From positions 1 to 64,000 of the forward strand of contig JAVKLS010000041.1 in NCBI GenBank assembly GCA_031538565.1: DNA of 64,000 nt, in the 5' to 3' direction. The DNA is from JASGCK01 sp031538565. GTDB lineage: Bacteria; Pseudomonadota; Gammaproteobacteria; Burkholderiales; Burkholderiaceae_C. Made by a program: the position numbers and the translations under genes. Position 1 is the stretch's first letter. Each line of letters opens with the position of its first letter. Below the pieces are notes generated by a model. The model made no database searches, had not been told where the DNA came from, and saw only the letters and a program-made list of their open reading frames with translations. Positions 24,889-32,990 of this stretch are shown in pieces.

Positions 24889-27072
24889 ATGAAGTTCAAA
24901 TTTTCAAAAACTGTTCAACGCCTATTAGTCGTGGGCGTTGTCGCGGTCGTTGTGTCCGCTTGTGGAGGCGGCGGCGGGGGAGGAGGGGCAACTACAGCGG
25001 CTGATCCCACCACCTTGAGCGGCGTTGTCGCGGTGGGGCGTCCTTATCCAGCAGGTGCCATCATCACCGTAACAGATGCCAACGCGCCCGCACAAACTGC
25101 GACTGTCACACTTGCAGGCAGTGACGGCAGCTACACCCTTACTTTGCCTGCGGGTTTTAAAGCACCGTTTGTACTCGTCGCCAGTGCCGATGACGAGGAG
25201 ACCTTGGTCAGCGTTGCAGCCACCACCGCGTCAGGCACGGCCAACATCACACCCCTGACGAACTTGATTGCAGCGGGCTTATCCCCTTCTGGTGACCCAA
25301 CGAAACTGGCCTCAGAAGTCTCGGCGGGTAGTGCAACTGTCTCCACGGCGACCGTTGCAGCCAAAGTAGCTGAAGTCCAAACGCTTATCCGCACAGTCAC
25401 CACAGCAGTGGGAGGCGATGCTGCCACTGCCAACCCACTTAGTGGCACATTTGCAGCTAACGGCAAGGGCATGGATCGCGTGCTAGACAGTATCAAAATC
25501 AGCATCGTGCCGCAGAACGCTACAACAAGTCAGGTTCAAATCGCCATCAAAGCCGATGACGCAGCCACAGCGGCTCCCGTTTTCTTAGCTCTGGGTAACA
25601 ATGCGCCCACTAACTTAGGAGCGACTGCTTTGCCTGCGGTGACAGAGGCTGCCTTACCTGCTTCAGGTGTTGGCGCTGAGATTCCAGCATTGCTCGCGCG
25701 CTTGGGTGCTTGCTTTAACTTGCCCCGTGCCACACGAACCAATGGCACCGCCCAGAACATTGGCACGACCATTACTTCTGATACTTGCAAGGGCTTATTT
25801 TGGAATAACGACCCAGTCACCTATAAAGAGAACAGCTACACCGTGGGTAATCAGACATCGGGCAGCACCAGCGCCTTCTCTGGCATCTTTACCAACGCAG
25901 ACACGGCTACCTTGGTCTTTGACCAAGGTACTTTTCAGTACAAAAATTTAGCTGGCAATAGCGTTTTTACTGCACGCTGGACAGCGACATTTCCTTGCAG
26001 TAATGACATCACACAAACGTGTAGCAATACAGATATTGGCATTTACACCGCCAAAGCGGATGCCAATGGCAAATTGTTTTTGTTTGGCAATCAATCCCAA
26101 TTTGACTTGGCTGTTGACGGACGTGTGGAGCTGCGCGATTTCCCACATGCTGATTTCAAAAAATACAGTTACCTCAATGCGGGCTACAGTTTGTGGGTCA
26201 ACAGCAAGCACAATTTTGGCAAAGTTGTGATCACCACGCCCAACAACAAATCAATCACGCTCAAGCAGATACCAGGCGGCGGCTACAGCTACATGGGTAT
26301 TGCCAAAGGCAATGGCTCAAGCACCCTTTGCACGAACAGTGCGCCAACCAATTGCATCGCCAGCACCGCCGTGCTTCGCATGTCTGCTGAATACCTAGAC
26401 ATCACCACAACAAGCAGCTCGGACAGCGGGAACTCCACCAATCATCCACGTGATGTAGACGGCGCATTGGTCTGGTCTTACAACAACGGCTGGGTCAATT
26501 GGACAGATGCTGATATTGCCGCCATCCCCGATCAAGGCACTTGGACGTTTGCCATGTACACCAATGCAGCCGATTCAACCGCTGCGTACACCGAAAAACG
26601 CCGCACCCTGAACCGTGCACCGACATTGGCTGAAGCGAAAAAAATCATCTGGCCTACTTTGTCGACCGCCTTGCGTACCAAATTGGTGAGTGACACGACT
26701 AGTACAGGCGGTTTCAAGCTCACTACTGCTGCGCCCATTTATGTGACATCCGATATGACCAGCACGGGCGGCGACGGTTGGGCTATTCCAACAGGTGCTT
26801 GGAGTCCTTACTCCGTCAAAGTTTTCGGCGGTTATTACAACGCCATGCCTGCTACAACAAAAATCGGTTTTGACGATGAAAGCACCGTTCGGAGTTCGAT
26901 GCGTAAAACTGCCATTTATTGCTCAGGATCGGACGGGCATTGCACAGGCAGCAATTTCAAACCCTATATTGATGGCAACACCAACTTCAGCGGCTTTAGT
27001 CAGCTTCAATTGAATGGCCGCGACAAACGTCGCTTATTGAATACCGTGTCAATCAACTTTCGTAAGACATAA
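24889..27072 (+). CDS. Large surface lipoprotein of unknown function
   Basis: A 727-aa protein. The lipoprotein signal ends in VVSAC at about residues 21-25 and is followed by an eight-Gly spacer, typical of betaproteobacterial outer-membrane lipoproteins. Residues about 40-110 resemble a carboxypeptidase-regulatory-like beta domain (LSGVVAVGRPYPAGAIITV). The remaining 600 residues are Thr/Ser/Asn-rich, with several Cys (for example CSGSDGHC) that could form disulfides. No enzyme motif is recognised. AAAGG lies about 9 nt before the ATG. It ends at a strong terminator and lies between two 26-bp direct repeats. A TonB-free, extracellular binding or adhesin role is only a guess. Confidence 0.85.
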   Translation: MKFKFSKTVQRLLVVGVVAVVVSACGGGGGGGGATTAADPTTLSGVVAVGRPYPAGAIITVTDANAPAQTATVTLAGSDGSYTLTLPAGFKAPFVLVASADDEETLVSVAATTASGTANITPLTNLIAAGLSPSGDPTKLASEVSAGSATVSTATVAAKVAEVQTLIRTVTTAVGGDAATANPLSGTFAANGKGMDRVLDSIKISIVPQNATTSQVQIAIKADDAATAAPVFLALGNNAPTNLGATALPAVTEAALPASGVGAEIPALLARLGACFNLPRATRTNGTAQNIGTTITSDTCKGLFWNNDPVTYKENSYTVGNQTSGSTSAFSGIFTNADTATLVFDQGTFQYKNLAGNSVFTARWTATFPCSNDITQTCSNTDIGIYTAKADANGKLFLFGNQSQFDLAVDGRVELRDFPHADFKKYSYLNAGYSLWVNSKHNFGKVVITTPNNKSITLKQIPGGGYSYMGIAKGNGSSTLCTNSAPTNCIASTAVLRMSAEYLDITTTSSSDSGNSTNHPRDVDGALVWSYNNGWVNWTDADIAAIPDQGTWTFAMYTNAADSTAAYTEKRRTLNRAPTLAEAKKIIWPTLSTALRTKLVSDTTSTGGFKLTTAAPIYVTSDMTSTGGDGWAIPTGAWSPYSVKVFGGYYNAMPATTKIGFDDESTVRSSMRKTAIYCSGSDGHCTGSNFKPYIDGNTNFSGFSQLQLNGRDKRRLLNTVSINFRKT

Positions 27073-27130
27073 CGCCAGCTGGTCGTACGTTTGAAACTTT
27101 AATTACATCTAAGGGACACCTCAGCAAAGA

Positions 27131-27160
27131 GCCACCAAGTTTTATCTTGGTGGCTTTTTT
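27131..27160 (+). terminator. Intrinsic terminator after the large lipoprotein
   Basis: GCCACCAAG and CTTGGTGGC form a perfect 9-bp stem around a 6-nt loop, followed by six T. The reverse direction has a weaker T-run, so it could also serve hemH partly. Confidence 0.92.
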
Positions 27161-27186
27161 GCACACGAAATAGCGTGGTCGTTCTT

Positions 27187-27212
27187 TCACGGCAAGCACG
27201 TCGCTTTATCGG
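27187..27212. repeat. 26-bp exact direct repeat, right copy
   Basis: Identical to 24644-24669, ending one base before the hemH stop codon. Outside the SMP-30 gene this sequence has no coding context, so it looks like a remnant of that gene's 3' end. Confidence 0.9.
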
Positions 27213-28340
27213 TTAATTCTTCGCCCCCGCGCTTAAAGCCCGTGCGCGTGACTGCTGCAACTCAATCGCATGGGGTTTGGTTTTGGTATCCCAGCCCGAC
27301 AAATGCTGCTCGGCAATAGAGCGCAGCACGCCCATCCACTCCAAGCTGTCGTTTGGACAGGGGATGTAGTTAAACTGCCGCCCGCCCGCGTGGGTAAAGG
27401 CATGACGCACCTCGATGTCAATCTCCTCCAGCGTCTCTAGGCAGTCGCTGGTAAAACCAGGACACACCACGTCCACACTGCCAATACCCGCTTTGGCAAG
27501 CGCAATCAGCGTGGGCTCGGTTGCTGGCTCTAGCCATTTGGCGCGTCCAAAGCGCGACTGAAACGTGACGCGGTATTGCTCTTGGGTCAGCCCCAAGTTC
27601 TGCGCCAACAAGCGGGCGGTTTTTAAACATTCGCAGTGGTAGGGGTCGCCTAAATGCAGCGTGCGCTCGGGCACGCCATGAAAGCTCATCACCAGCACCT
27701 GGGCCTGCCCCGTGCGTCCCCACGATTCTCGGATGCGGTTACCCAGCAAGCAGATGTAGCCCGCATGGTCGTGATAGCGATTGACAAAGCGCAGCTCGGG
27801 AATCAAACGCTGGCGCGCCCCCCAGCTAAACACCGCATCGGACACGCTGGCCGTTGTTGTGCCCGAATACTGCGGATACAGCGGAACAATCAAAATCCGC
27901 GCCGCACCTTCGGCTTTCAGCTGATCCAGCTCCTGCGCGATACTGGGGTTACCGTACCGCATGGCGTAGCGCACCGTGATGGCGTGACCCGCCGCATCCA
28001 GCGCGGCTTGCAAGCCTGCTGCCTGTTGCTGCGTGTAGTAGCGTAGCGGTGAGCCGCGAGAAGACGCCGCATCCACGTTTTGATCCAACCAAATCTTGGC
28101 GTATTTAGCCGCCGATTTTTTGGGACGCAACTGCAAAATCAGTCCGTGAAGAATGAGCCACCAAATCGGTTTGGGAATTTCCACCACCCGTGGATCGCTT
28201 AAAAATTCTGCCAAATAAGTTTTGACTGATGCCGCCGTGGGCGCATCAGGCGTACCCAAATTCACCAGCAACACCGCCGTTTTTGCAGCAAGCCCGTGTT
28301 GAAAAGGGGGCTCGGATTGGAAGGGGGAAGAAAAACTCAT
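27213..28340 (-). CDS. hemH: Ferrochelatase
   Basis: HemH inserts Fe2+ into protoporphyrin IX, the last step of haem synthesis. The 375-aa protein shows VLLVNLGTPDAPT, the active-site SFHGVPERTL with the conserved His, and CPGFTSDCLETLEEI carrying the conserved Glu residues. Several Cys near the C-terminus are visible, but no Fe-S arrangement is claimed. It is divergent from the adenine deaminase with 17 nt between start codons. The oxidase operon upstream in the window is a consumer of its product. Confidence 0.96.
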   Translation of the reverse strand: MSFSSPFQSEPPFQHGLAAKTAVLLVNLGTPDAPTAASVKTYLAEFLSDPRVVEIPKPIWWLILHGLILQLRPKKSAAKYAKIWLDQNVDAASSRGSPLRYYTQQQAAGLQAALDAAGHAITVRYAMRYGNPSIAQELDQLKAEGAARILIVPLYPQYSGTTTASVSDAVFSWGARQRLIPELRFVNRYHDHAGYICLLGNRIRESWGRTGQAQVLVMSFHGVPERTLHLGDPYHCECLKTARLLAQNLGLTQEQYRVTFQSRFGRAKWLEPATEPTLIALAKAGIGSVDVVCPGFTSDCLETLEEIDIEVRHAFTHAGGRQFNYIPCPNDSLEWMGVLRSIAEQHLSGWDTKTKPHAIELQQSRARALSAGAKN

Positions 28341-28357
28341 GCCTTATAGTTTAGTCA

Positions 28358-29353
28358 ATGAAAAACTTTATTCAAAACCTTCCCAAAGCGGAGCTACACG
28401 TGCACATTGAGGGCACGCTCGAGCCCGAGTTGATTTTTGCACTAGCCCAGCGCAATCACGTCACTTTGCCTTACGCTGGCGTGGAGGCTTTGCGTGCCGC
28501 CTACGCCTTTACCAACCTGCAAAGCTTTTTAGATATTTATTACGCAGGCGCCTCGGTGCTGCTAAAAGAACAAGATTTTTACGACATGGCAATGGCGTAT
28601 TTGGCACGCGCACACGCCGACAACATCATCCACGCCGAGCTATTTTTTGATCCGCAAACCCATACCGAGCGGGGCGTGGCAATGGATGCCATCATCAACG
28701 GTCTTTACCGCGCCTGCGTAGACGCCAAAGAAAAATGGCGCATCAATGCCTCGCTCATTTTGTGTTTTTTGCGTCATTTAAGCGAAGCGTCCGCTTTTGA
28801 AGCGCTGTACGCCGCGCTGCCTTTTCGCCAAAAGTTTATAGGCGTAGGACTGGACTCCAGTGAAGTAGGGCATCCACCCGAAAAATTTACCCGCGTATTT
28901 GCTGCTTGCAAGCAAGAAGGGCTGCGCCTTGTTGCCCACGCGGGCGAAGAAGGCCCGCCCAGCTACATCTGGCAAGCCCTAGATTTGCTGCGCGTAGAGC
29001 GCATTGATCACGGCGTGCGTAGCTTAGAGGACCCCACGCTCATCGCACGACTTGCTAAAGAGCGCATCCCGCTGACCGTCTGCCCGCTGTCCAACAAGAT
29101 GCTGTGCGTTACGCCCGATTTGCGCCTGCATCCACTCAAAAAGTTATTGGATGCAGGACTGTGCGTCACCATCAACTCCGACGACCCCGCCTATTTTGGC
29201 GGTTATATGAATGCCAATTGGGACGCCATTTTTTCAGCCTTGGATTTAAGCAAATCCGACGCCGTGCAACTGGCAAAAAATAGCTTTGAAGCCGCCTTTA
29301 CAGATGCGACCACACGGGCAGGCTATTTGGCGCAGCTGGATTCATATAGGTAG
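28358..29353 (+). CDS. Adenine deaminase (adenosine deaminase-like family)
   Basis: A 331-aa amidohydrolase with the metal ligands in ELHVHIEGTLEPE, HAGEEGPPSYI, and the terminal SDDPAYFGGY. The last motif and DPQTHTERG match bacterial and fungal adenine deaminases (as in Pseudomonas) rather than true adenosine deaminases, so adenine to hypoxanthine is the preferred reaction. Many annotations would call this add. A nucleoside-type ABC transporter follows after 72 nt, consistent with purine salvage. Confidence 0.9.
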   Translation: MKNFIQNLPKAELHVHIEGTLEPELIFALAQRNHVTLPYAGVEALRAAYAFTNLQSFLDIYYAGASVLLKEQDFYDMAMAYLARAHADNIIHAELFFDPQTHTERGVAMDAIINGLYRACVDAKEKWRINASLILCFLRHLSEASAFEALYAALPFRQKFIGVGLDSSEVGHPPEKFTRVFAACKQEGLRLVAHAGEEGPPSYIWQALDLLRVERIDHGVRSLEDPTLIARLAKERIPLTVCPLSNKMLCVTPDLRLHPLKKLLDAGLCVTINSDDPAYFGGYMNANWDAIFSALDLSKSDAVQLAKNSFEAAFTDATTRAGYLAQLDSYR

Positions 29354-29363
29354 TGTCCCTGAG

Positions 29364-29391
29364 TTGCTGCTGAGTGCGCGCGTGCTACGAT
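29364..29391 (+). promoter_or_regulatory. Candidate sigma-70 promoter for the ABC transporter operon
   Basis: TTGCTG (29364-29369) and TACGAT (29386-29391) are 16 nt apart, 34 nt before the GTG of the ATPase gene. Both hexamers match the consensus at four of six positions. Confidence 0.35.
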
Positions 29392-29425
29392 TTAAGCATC
29401 ACCATCATCGCGAACAAAGAAACAA

Positions 29426-30913
29426 GTGCCCACCTCCGCCCGCCTCATGCTCACCCGCATCAGCAAGCGCTACCCTGCTGTGCTGGCTAATGATGCAATT
29501 TCTATGGAAGTTGCCGCAGGCAGCATCCACGCCGTATTGGGCGAAAACGGCGCAGGAAAATCGACGCTGATGAAAATGCTTTACGGTGTGGTGAAGCCCG
29601 ACAGCGGCACGATCCACATTGATGGACAACCCGCGCACATTGCCAATCCGCAAACCGCACGAGCCCTTGGCATCAGCATGGTGTTTCAGCATTTCAGCTT
29701 GTTCGATACGCTCTCGGTCGCCGAAAACGTATGGCTGGGTTTAGACAAATCGAGTCGCTTGCAATCGGTCACCGAGCAAATCACGCAAAAGGCTGCTGCG
29801 TATGGATTGGACATCGATCCGCTGCGCCCCGTACACACGCTGGCAGTGGGCGAGCGCCAGCGGGTAGAAATCATTCGCGCTTTGCTCACCAACCCCAAAA
29901 TTTTGATTTTGGATGAGCCCACTTCCGTACTCACGCCGCAAGCGGTGGATAAGTTATTTATCGTGCTGCGACAGCTAAAGGCCGAGGGCTGTGCGATTTT
30001 GTATATCAGTCACAAGCTCGATGAAATCCGCGCCCTGTGCGATGAGTGCACGGTTCTGCGCGGCGGGCGCGTCACGGGCGTGTGCAAGCCTGCTGACCAA
30101 ACCAACGCAACGCTAAGCCGCATGATGATTGGCTTTGACCCCGCCCCCTTAGCGCGCGCAAACGTGCAAACGGGGGAGTCACGGCTGTGCTTTCGGGGCT
30201 TTTCCAAACCCAAAACCGAGCCATTTGGTGTGGCGTTAAACGCTATTGATTTAGATGTGCGAGCAGGCGAAGTTGTGGGCATTGCAGGCGTATCGGGCAA
30301 TGGACAAAAGGAGTTGTTAGCCGCTATTTCCACGCGTCATTTCTCTACGCGCAAGCTGCACATCGTGCCCGAGGAGCGCCTTGGCTGCGGCGCGGTTCCC
30401 TCGCTATCTTTGGCGGACAACTTGCTGCTGACACGCAACGAGGCGGTCAGCAAAAGCTTTGGGCGCTTTGGTTTTGATTGGATAAGTCCGCAAAAATTAA
30501 ACGAACAAGCGGCGCGAATCATTAAGACGTTTAACGTCAAGGCGGGCGCGGGCAAAGCCACTGCGGCGTTGGCGCAATCGCTGTCGGGCGGCAATTTGCA
30601 AAAATTTATTGTGGGGCGCGAAATTGACGCCAAACCTGACGTGCTCGTTGTCGCGCAGCCCACCTGGGGCGTGGACGTAGGCGCGGCAGCGCAAATTCGC
30701 GCCGAACTGCTGGCGCTGCGCGACGCGGGCTGCGCGGTACTCGTCATTAGCGACGAGCTCGATGAGCTTTTTGAAGTCTGCGACCGACTGCACGTCATGG
30801 CACGCGGGGCCCTCTCGCCCAGCGTACCCATCGCCCACGCCACGCCCAGCTTGATAGGCGAGTGGATGAGTGGCGCGTGGCATTCCTCGGCCTTGGTGGA
30901 TCATCATGTTTAA
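29426..30913 (+). CDS. Nucleoside/purine ABC transporter ATPase (double cassette)
   Basis: A 495-aa protein with two ABC cassettes in one chain, as in BMP-family and ribose-type importers. The first has GENGAGKSTLMKML and LAVGERQRVEI. The second has VSGNGQKE in place of a canonical Walker A and LSGGNLQKF as signature, so it is probably non-hydrolytic. The start is GTG at 29426, with an ATG seven codons on as alternative. Two permease genes follow with overlapping starts. No binding protein is seen. Confidence 0.92.
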   Translation: MPTSARLMLTRISKRYPAVLANDAISMEVAAGSIHAVLGENGAGKSTLMKMLYGVVKPDSGTIHIDGQPAHIANPQTARALGISMVFQHFSLFDTLSVAENVWLGLDKSSRLQSVTEQITQKAAAYGLDIDPLRPVHTLAVGERQRVEIIRALLTNPKILILDEPTSVLTPQAVDKLFIVLRQLKAEGCAILYISHKLDEIRALCDECTVLRGGRVTGVCKPADQTNATLSRMMIGFDPAPLARANVQTGESRLCFRGFSKPKTEPFGVALNAIDLDVRAGEVVGIAGVSGNGQKELLAAISTRHFSTRKLHIVPEERLGCGAVPSLSLADNLLLTRNEAVSKSFGRFGFDWISPQKLNEQAARIIKTFNVKAGAGKATAALAQSLSGGNLQKFIVGREIDAKPDVLVVAQPTWGVDVGAAAQIRAELLALRDAGCAVLVISDELDELFEVCDRLHVMARGALSPSVPIAHATPSLIGEWMSGAWHSSALVDHHV

Positions 30914-31976
30914 GCTCATCGCCCGCCCTACCCCATCGCGCACATGGACCTACGCGTCGCCGCTGCTCGCACTCGTTATCACCGTGCTGGTGGGCATCAC
31001 CATTTTTGCGGTGCTAGGCAAAGACCCGCTGCGCGGCCTTGCCCTATTTTTTTGGGAGCCTATTAAATCGGGCTACGCCGTGGGTGAGCTTTTAGTCAAA
31101 GCGACACCGCTGCTCATTATTGCGCTGGGGTTATCGGTTTGCTTTAGCGCAGGCATTTGGAACATTGGCGCAGAGGGGCAATTTGTCATGGGCGCTATTT
31201 TTGCCGCATGGGTGGCGCTGCAAGCCGATAAGCACACGGGCGCTTGGATTATTCCTGCCGTGCTACTAGCAGGCGTGCTGGGCGGCATGGTATGGGCGGG
31301 CGTGGCGGCGCTGCTTAAAGACCGCTTTCATGCCAACGAAATTTTGGTCAGCTTGATGCTGGTATACATCGCCATTTTTACGCTGAACTTTATGGTCAAC
31401 GGTCCGCTGAAAGACCCTGCGGGCTATAACTTCCCGCAAAGCAAAAGCTTTGAAGCGGCGGTGCAAATCCCGCGCCTCTTTGCGGGCTCACGTGTCAGCA
31501 TGGGCATTGTGCTGGGCGCGTTGGGTGCGGTGGGGCTGTGGGTGTTTTTGTTTCGCAGCAAAGCGGGCTTTGCACTCGCCGTTGGCGGTTTAGCGCCGCA
31601 TGCCGCTCGGTACGCGGGCTTTTCGTCACGCCGTGCGCTGTGGGCTGCGCTGCTCATCTCGGGCGCCGCAGCAGGACTGGCTGGAGCGTTAGAAGTCGCA
31701 GGCCCTATCGGCCAGCTCACGCCCTACGTGCCCGCAGGCTATGGCTTTGCTGCCATCATCGTCGCCTACGTTGGACGGTTGCATCCCGTGGGTGTGGTGC
31801 TGGCAAGTTTGCTAATGAGCTTGTTCTACATCGGCGGCGAGCTGGCGCAGTCGCGCATGGAAGTTCCCAAATCGGTCACAGGGGTCTTCCAAGGATTGCT
31901 GCTGTTCTCGCTCTTGGCGTGCGACACGCTCATCGCCTATCAACTGACGCGAACAAGCAAAAGAGGACAGGACTAA
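30906..31976 (+). CDS. ABC transporter permease, nucleoside (BMP) type, first
   Basis: A 356-aa membrane protein of the BPD_transp_2 family with eight to ten helices. NIGAEGQFVMGAIFAAWVAL is the characteristic loop of this importer class. The start was set at the ATG before FKLIARPTPS, which overlaps the ATPase stop. Its stop overlaps the next permease start by one base. With its partner it forms the membrane channel for the double-cassette ATPase. Confidence 0.92.
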   Translation: MFKLIARPTPSRTWTYASPLLALVITVLVGITIFAVLGKDPLRGLALFFWEPIKSGYAVGELLVKATPLLIIALGLSVCFSAGIWNIGAEGQFVMGAIFAAWVALQADKHTGAWIIPAVLLAGVLGGMVWAGVAALLKDRFHANEILVSLMLVYIAIFTLNFMVNGPLKDPAGYNFPQSKSFEAAVQIPRLFAGSRVSMGIVLGALGAVGLWVFLFRSKAGFALAVGGLAPHAARYAGFSSRRALWAALLISGAAAGLAGALEVAGPIGQLTPYVPAGYGFAAIIVAYVGRLHPVGVVLASLLMSLFYIGGELAQSRMEVPKSVTGVFQGLLLFSLLACDTLIAYQLTRTSKRGQD

Positions 31977-32896
31977 TGGAAACCTACGCGCTCTTAATTG
32001 GCTCTACGCTGGCGGCGGGCACAGTATTGGCGCTGGCGGCGCTAGGGTTGCTGGTCAATGAAAAATCGGGAGTCGTTAATTTGGGCGCGGAAGGCATGAT
32101 GCTGTGCTCGGCACTTGCTGGATTTGCGACGGTCGTTACAACGGGGTATGACTGGCTTGGTTTTGCTGCGGGAATGCTCACAGGTGCCTTGCTTGCTTGC
32201 GCGCTTGGGCTGCTCGTCATTTGGCTGGGCGCTAACGCGTATGCGTCGGGGCTGGCATTGTCTATTTTTGGCGCAGGACTGTCCGCCTTTTCGGGCACGG
32301 GATTTGTGCAAGCCATGCTGCCCGCACGCACCAGCTATGTCGTGCCGTATTTGTCTGACATTCCTTTTTTGGGCGCAGCATTATTCAGACAGCATCCGCT
32401 GGTGTATGCCGCGCCACTTTTAGCACTTGCTTTGGTTTGGTTTTTATATAAAACCCGTGCTGGACTCGTGCTGCGTGCCGTGGGCGAAAACCCGCAGTCC
32501 GCGCACGCTCTTGGCTACAACGTGCGCCGCATCCGTTTGGCATCGGTCATGGTGGGTGGGGCGCTGTGTGGTTTGGCGGGCGCGTACCTTGCTATCGTGT
32601 ACACGCCGCTTTGGGTCGAGGGCATGGTTGCGGGCAAGGGCTGGATTGCGCTTGCCTTGACCACTTTTGCCACATGGCGCCCCCTTCGCGTGCTGCTAGG
32701 TGCGTATGTGTTTGGCGGCGTCACCATGCTGCAATTTCACCTGCAAGGCGTGGGCGTGGATGTGCCCTCCGAAGTGCTCAATATGCTGCCTTATGTAGCC
32801 ACCATCGTCGTGCTGGTATTGATTTCGCGCCGCCCCGATTGGATTGCCGTCAATATGCCCGCAAGTTTGGGCAAACCATTTCATCCAGGCGCTTGA
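31976..32896 (+). CDS. ABC transporter permease, nucleoside (BMP) type, second
   Basis: A 306-aa partner permease. The loop NLGAEGMMLCSALAGF mirrors the one in the first permease, and AVGENPQSAHALGYNVRRIR is the conserved cytoplasmic coupling loop. The frame opens 438 nt earlier, but that part translates the first permease out of frame, so the ATG at the TAATG junction is the start. The substrate-binding lipoprotein that such systems need is missing nearby. Confidence 0.92.
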   Translation: METYALLIGSTLAAGTVLALAALGLLVNEKSGVVNLGAEGMMLCSALAGFATVVTTGYDWLGFAAGMLTGALLACALGLLVIWLGANAYASGLALSIFGAGLSAFSGTGFVQAMLPARTSYVVPYLSDIPFLGAALFRQHPLVYAAPLLALALVWFLYKTRAGLVLRAVGENPQSAHALGYNVRRIRLASVMVGGALCGLAGAYLAIVYTPLWVEGMVAGKGWIALALTTFATWRPLRVLLGAYVFGGVTMLQFHLQGVGVDVPSEVLNMLPYVATIVVLVLISRRPDWIAVNMPASLGKPFHPGA

Positions 32897-32940
32897 GGTT
32901 GCCCATCAATGCAGATAGGTCATGACGCCTTTTTTGCCGA

Positions 32941-32980
32941 CAATTGCTTTAAGCTTAAAATTTTAATTGTTTAAGTAATT
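32941..32980. promoter_or_regulatory. Candidate MarR operator before the aryl-CoA operon
   Basis: An AT-rich stretch directly before the ribosome site contains two overlapping perfect 12-bp palindromes, TTTAAGCTTAAA (32948-32959) and TTAAAATTTTAA (32955-32966), inside larger CAATT/AATTG arms. The operon encodes its own MarR regulator, which typically binds such palindromes. AAGGAG follows at 32981-32986. Confidence 0.45.
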
Positions 32981-32990
32981 AAGGAGCTCT

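Noticed and set aside
31538..31975. Long N-terminal extension of the second BMP-type permease
   Set aside because: The extension translates the first permease in another frame and is Arg/Cys-rich; the TAATG junction gives the natural start.
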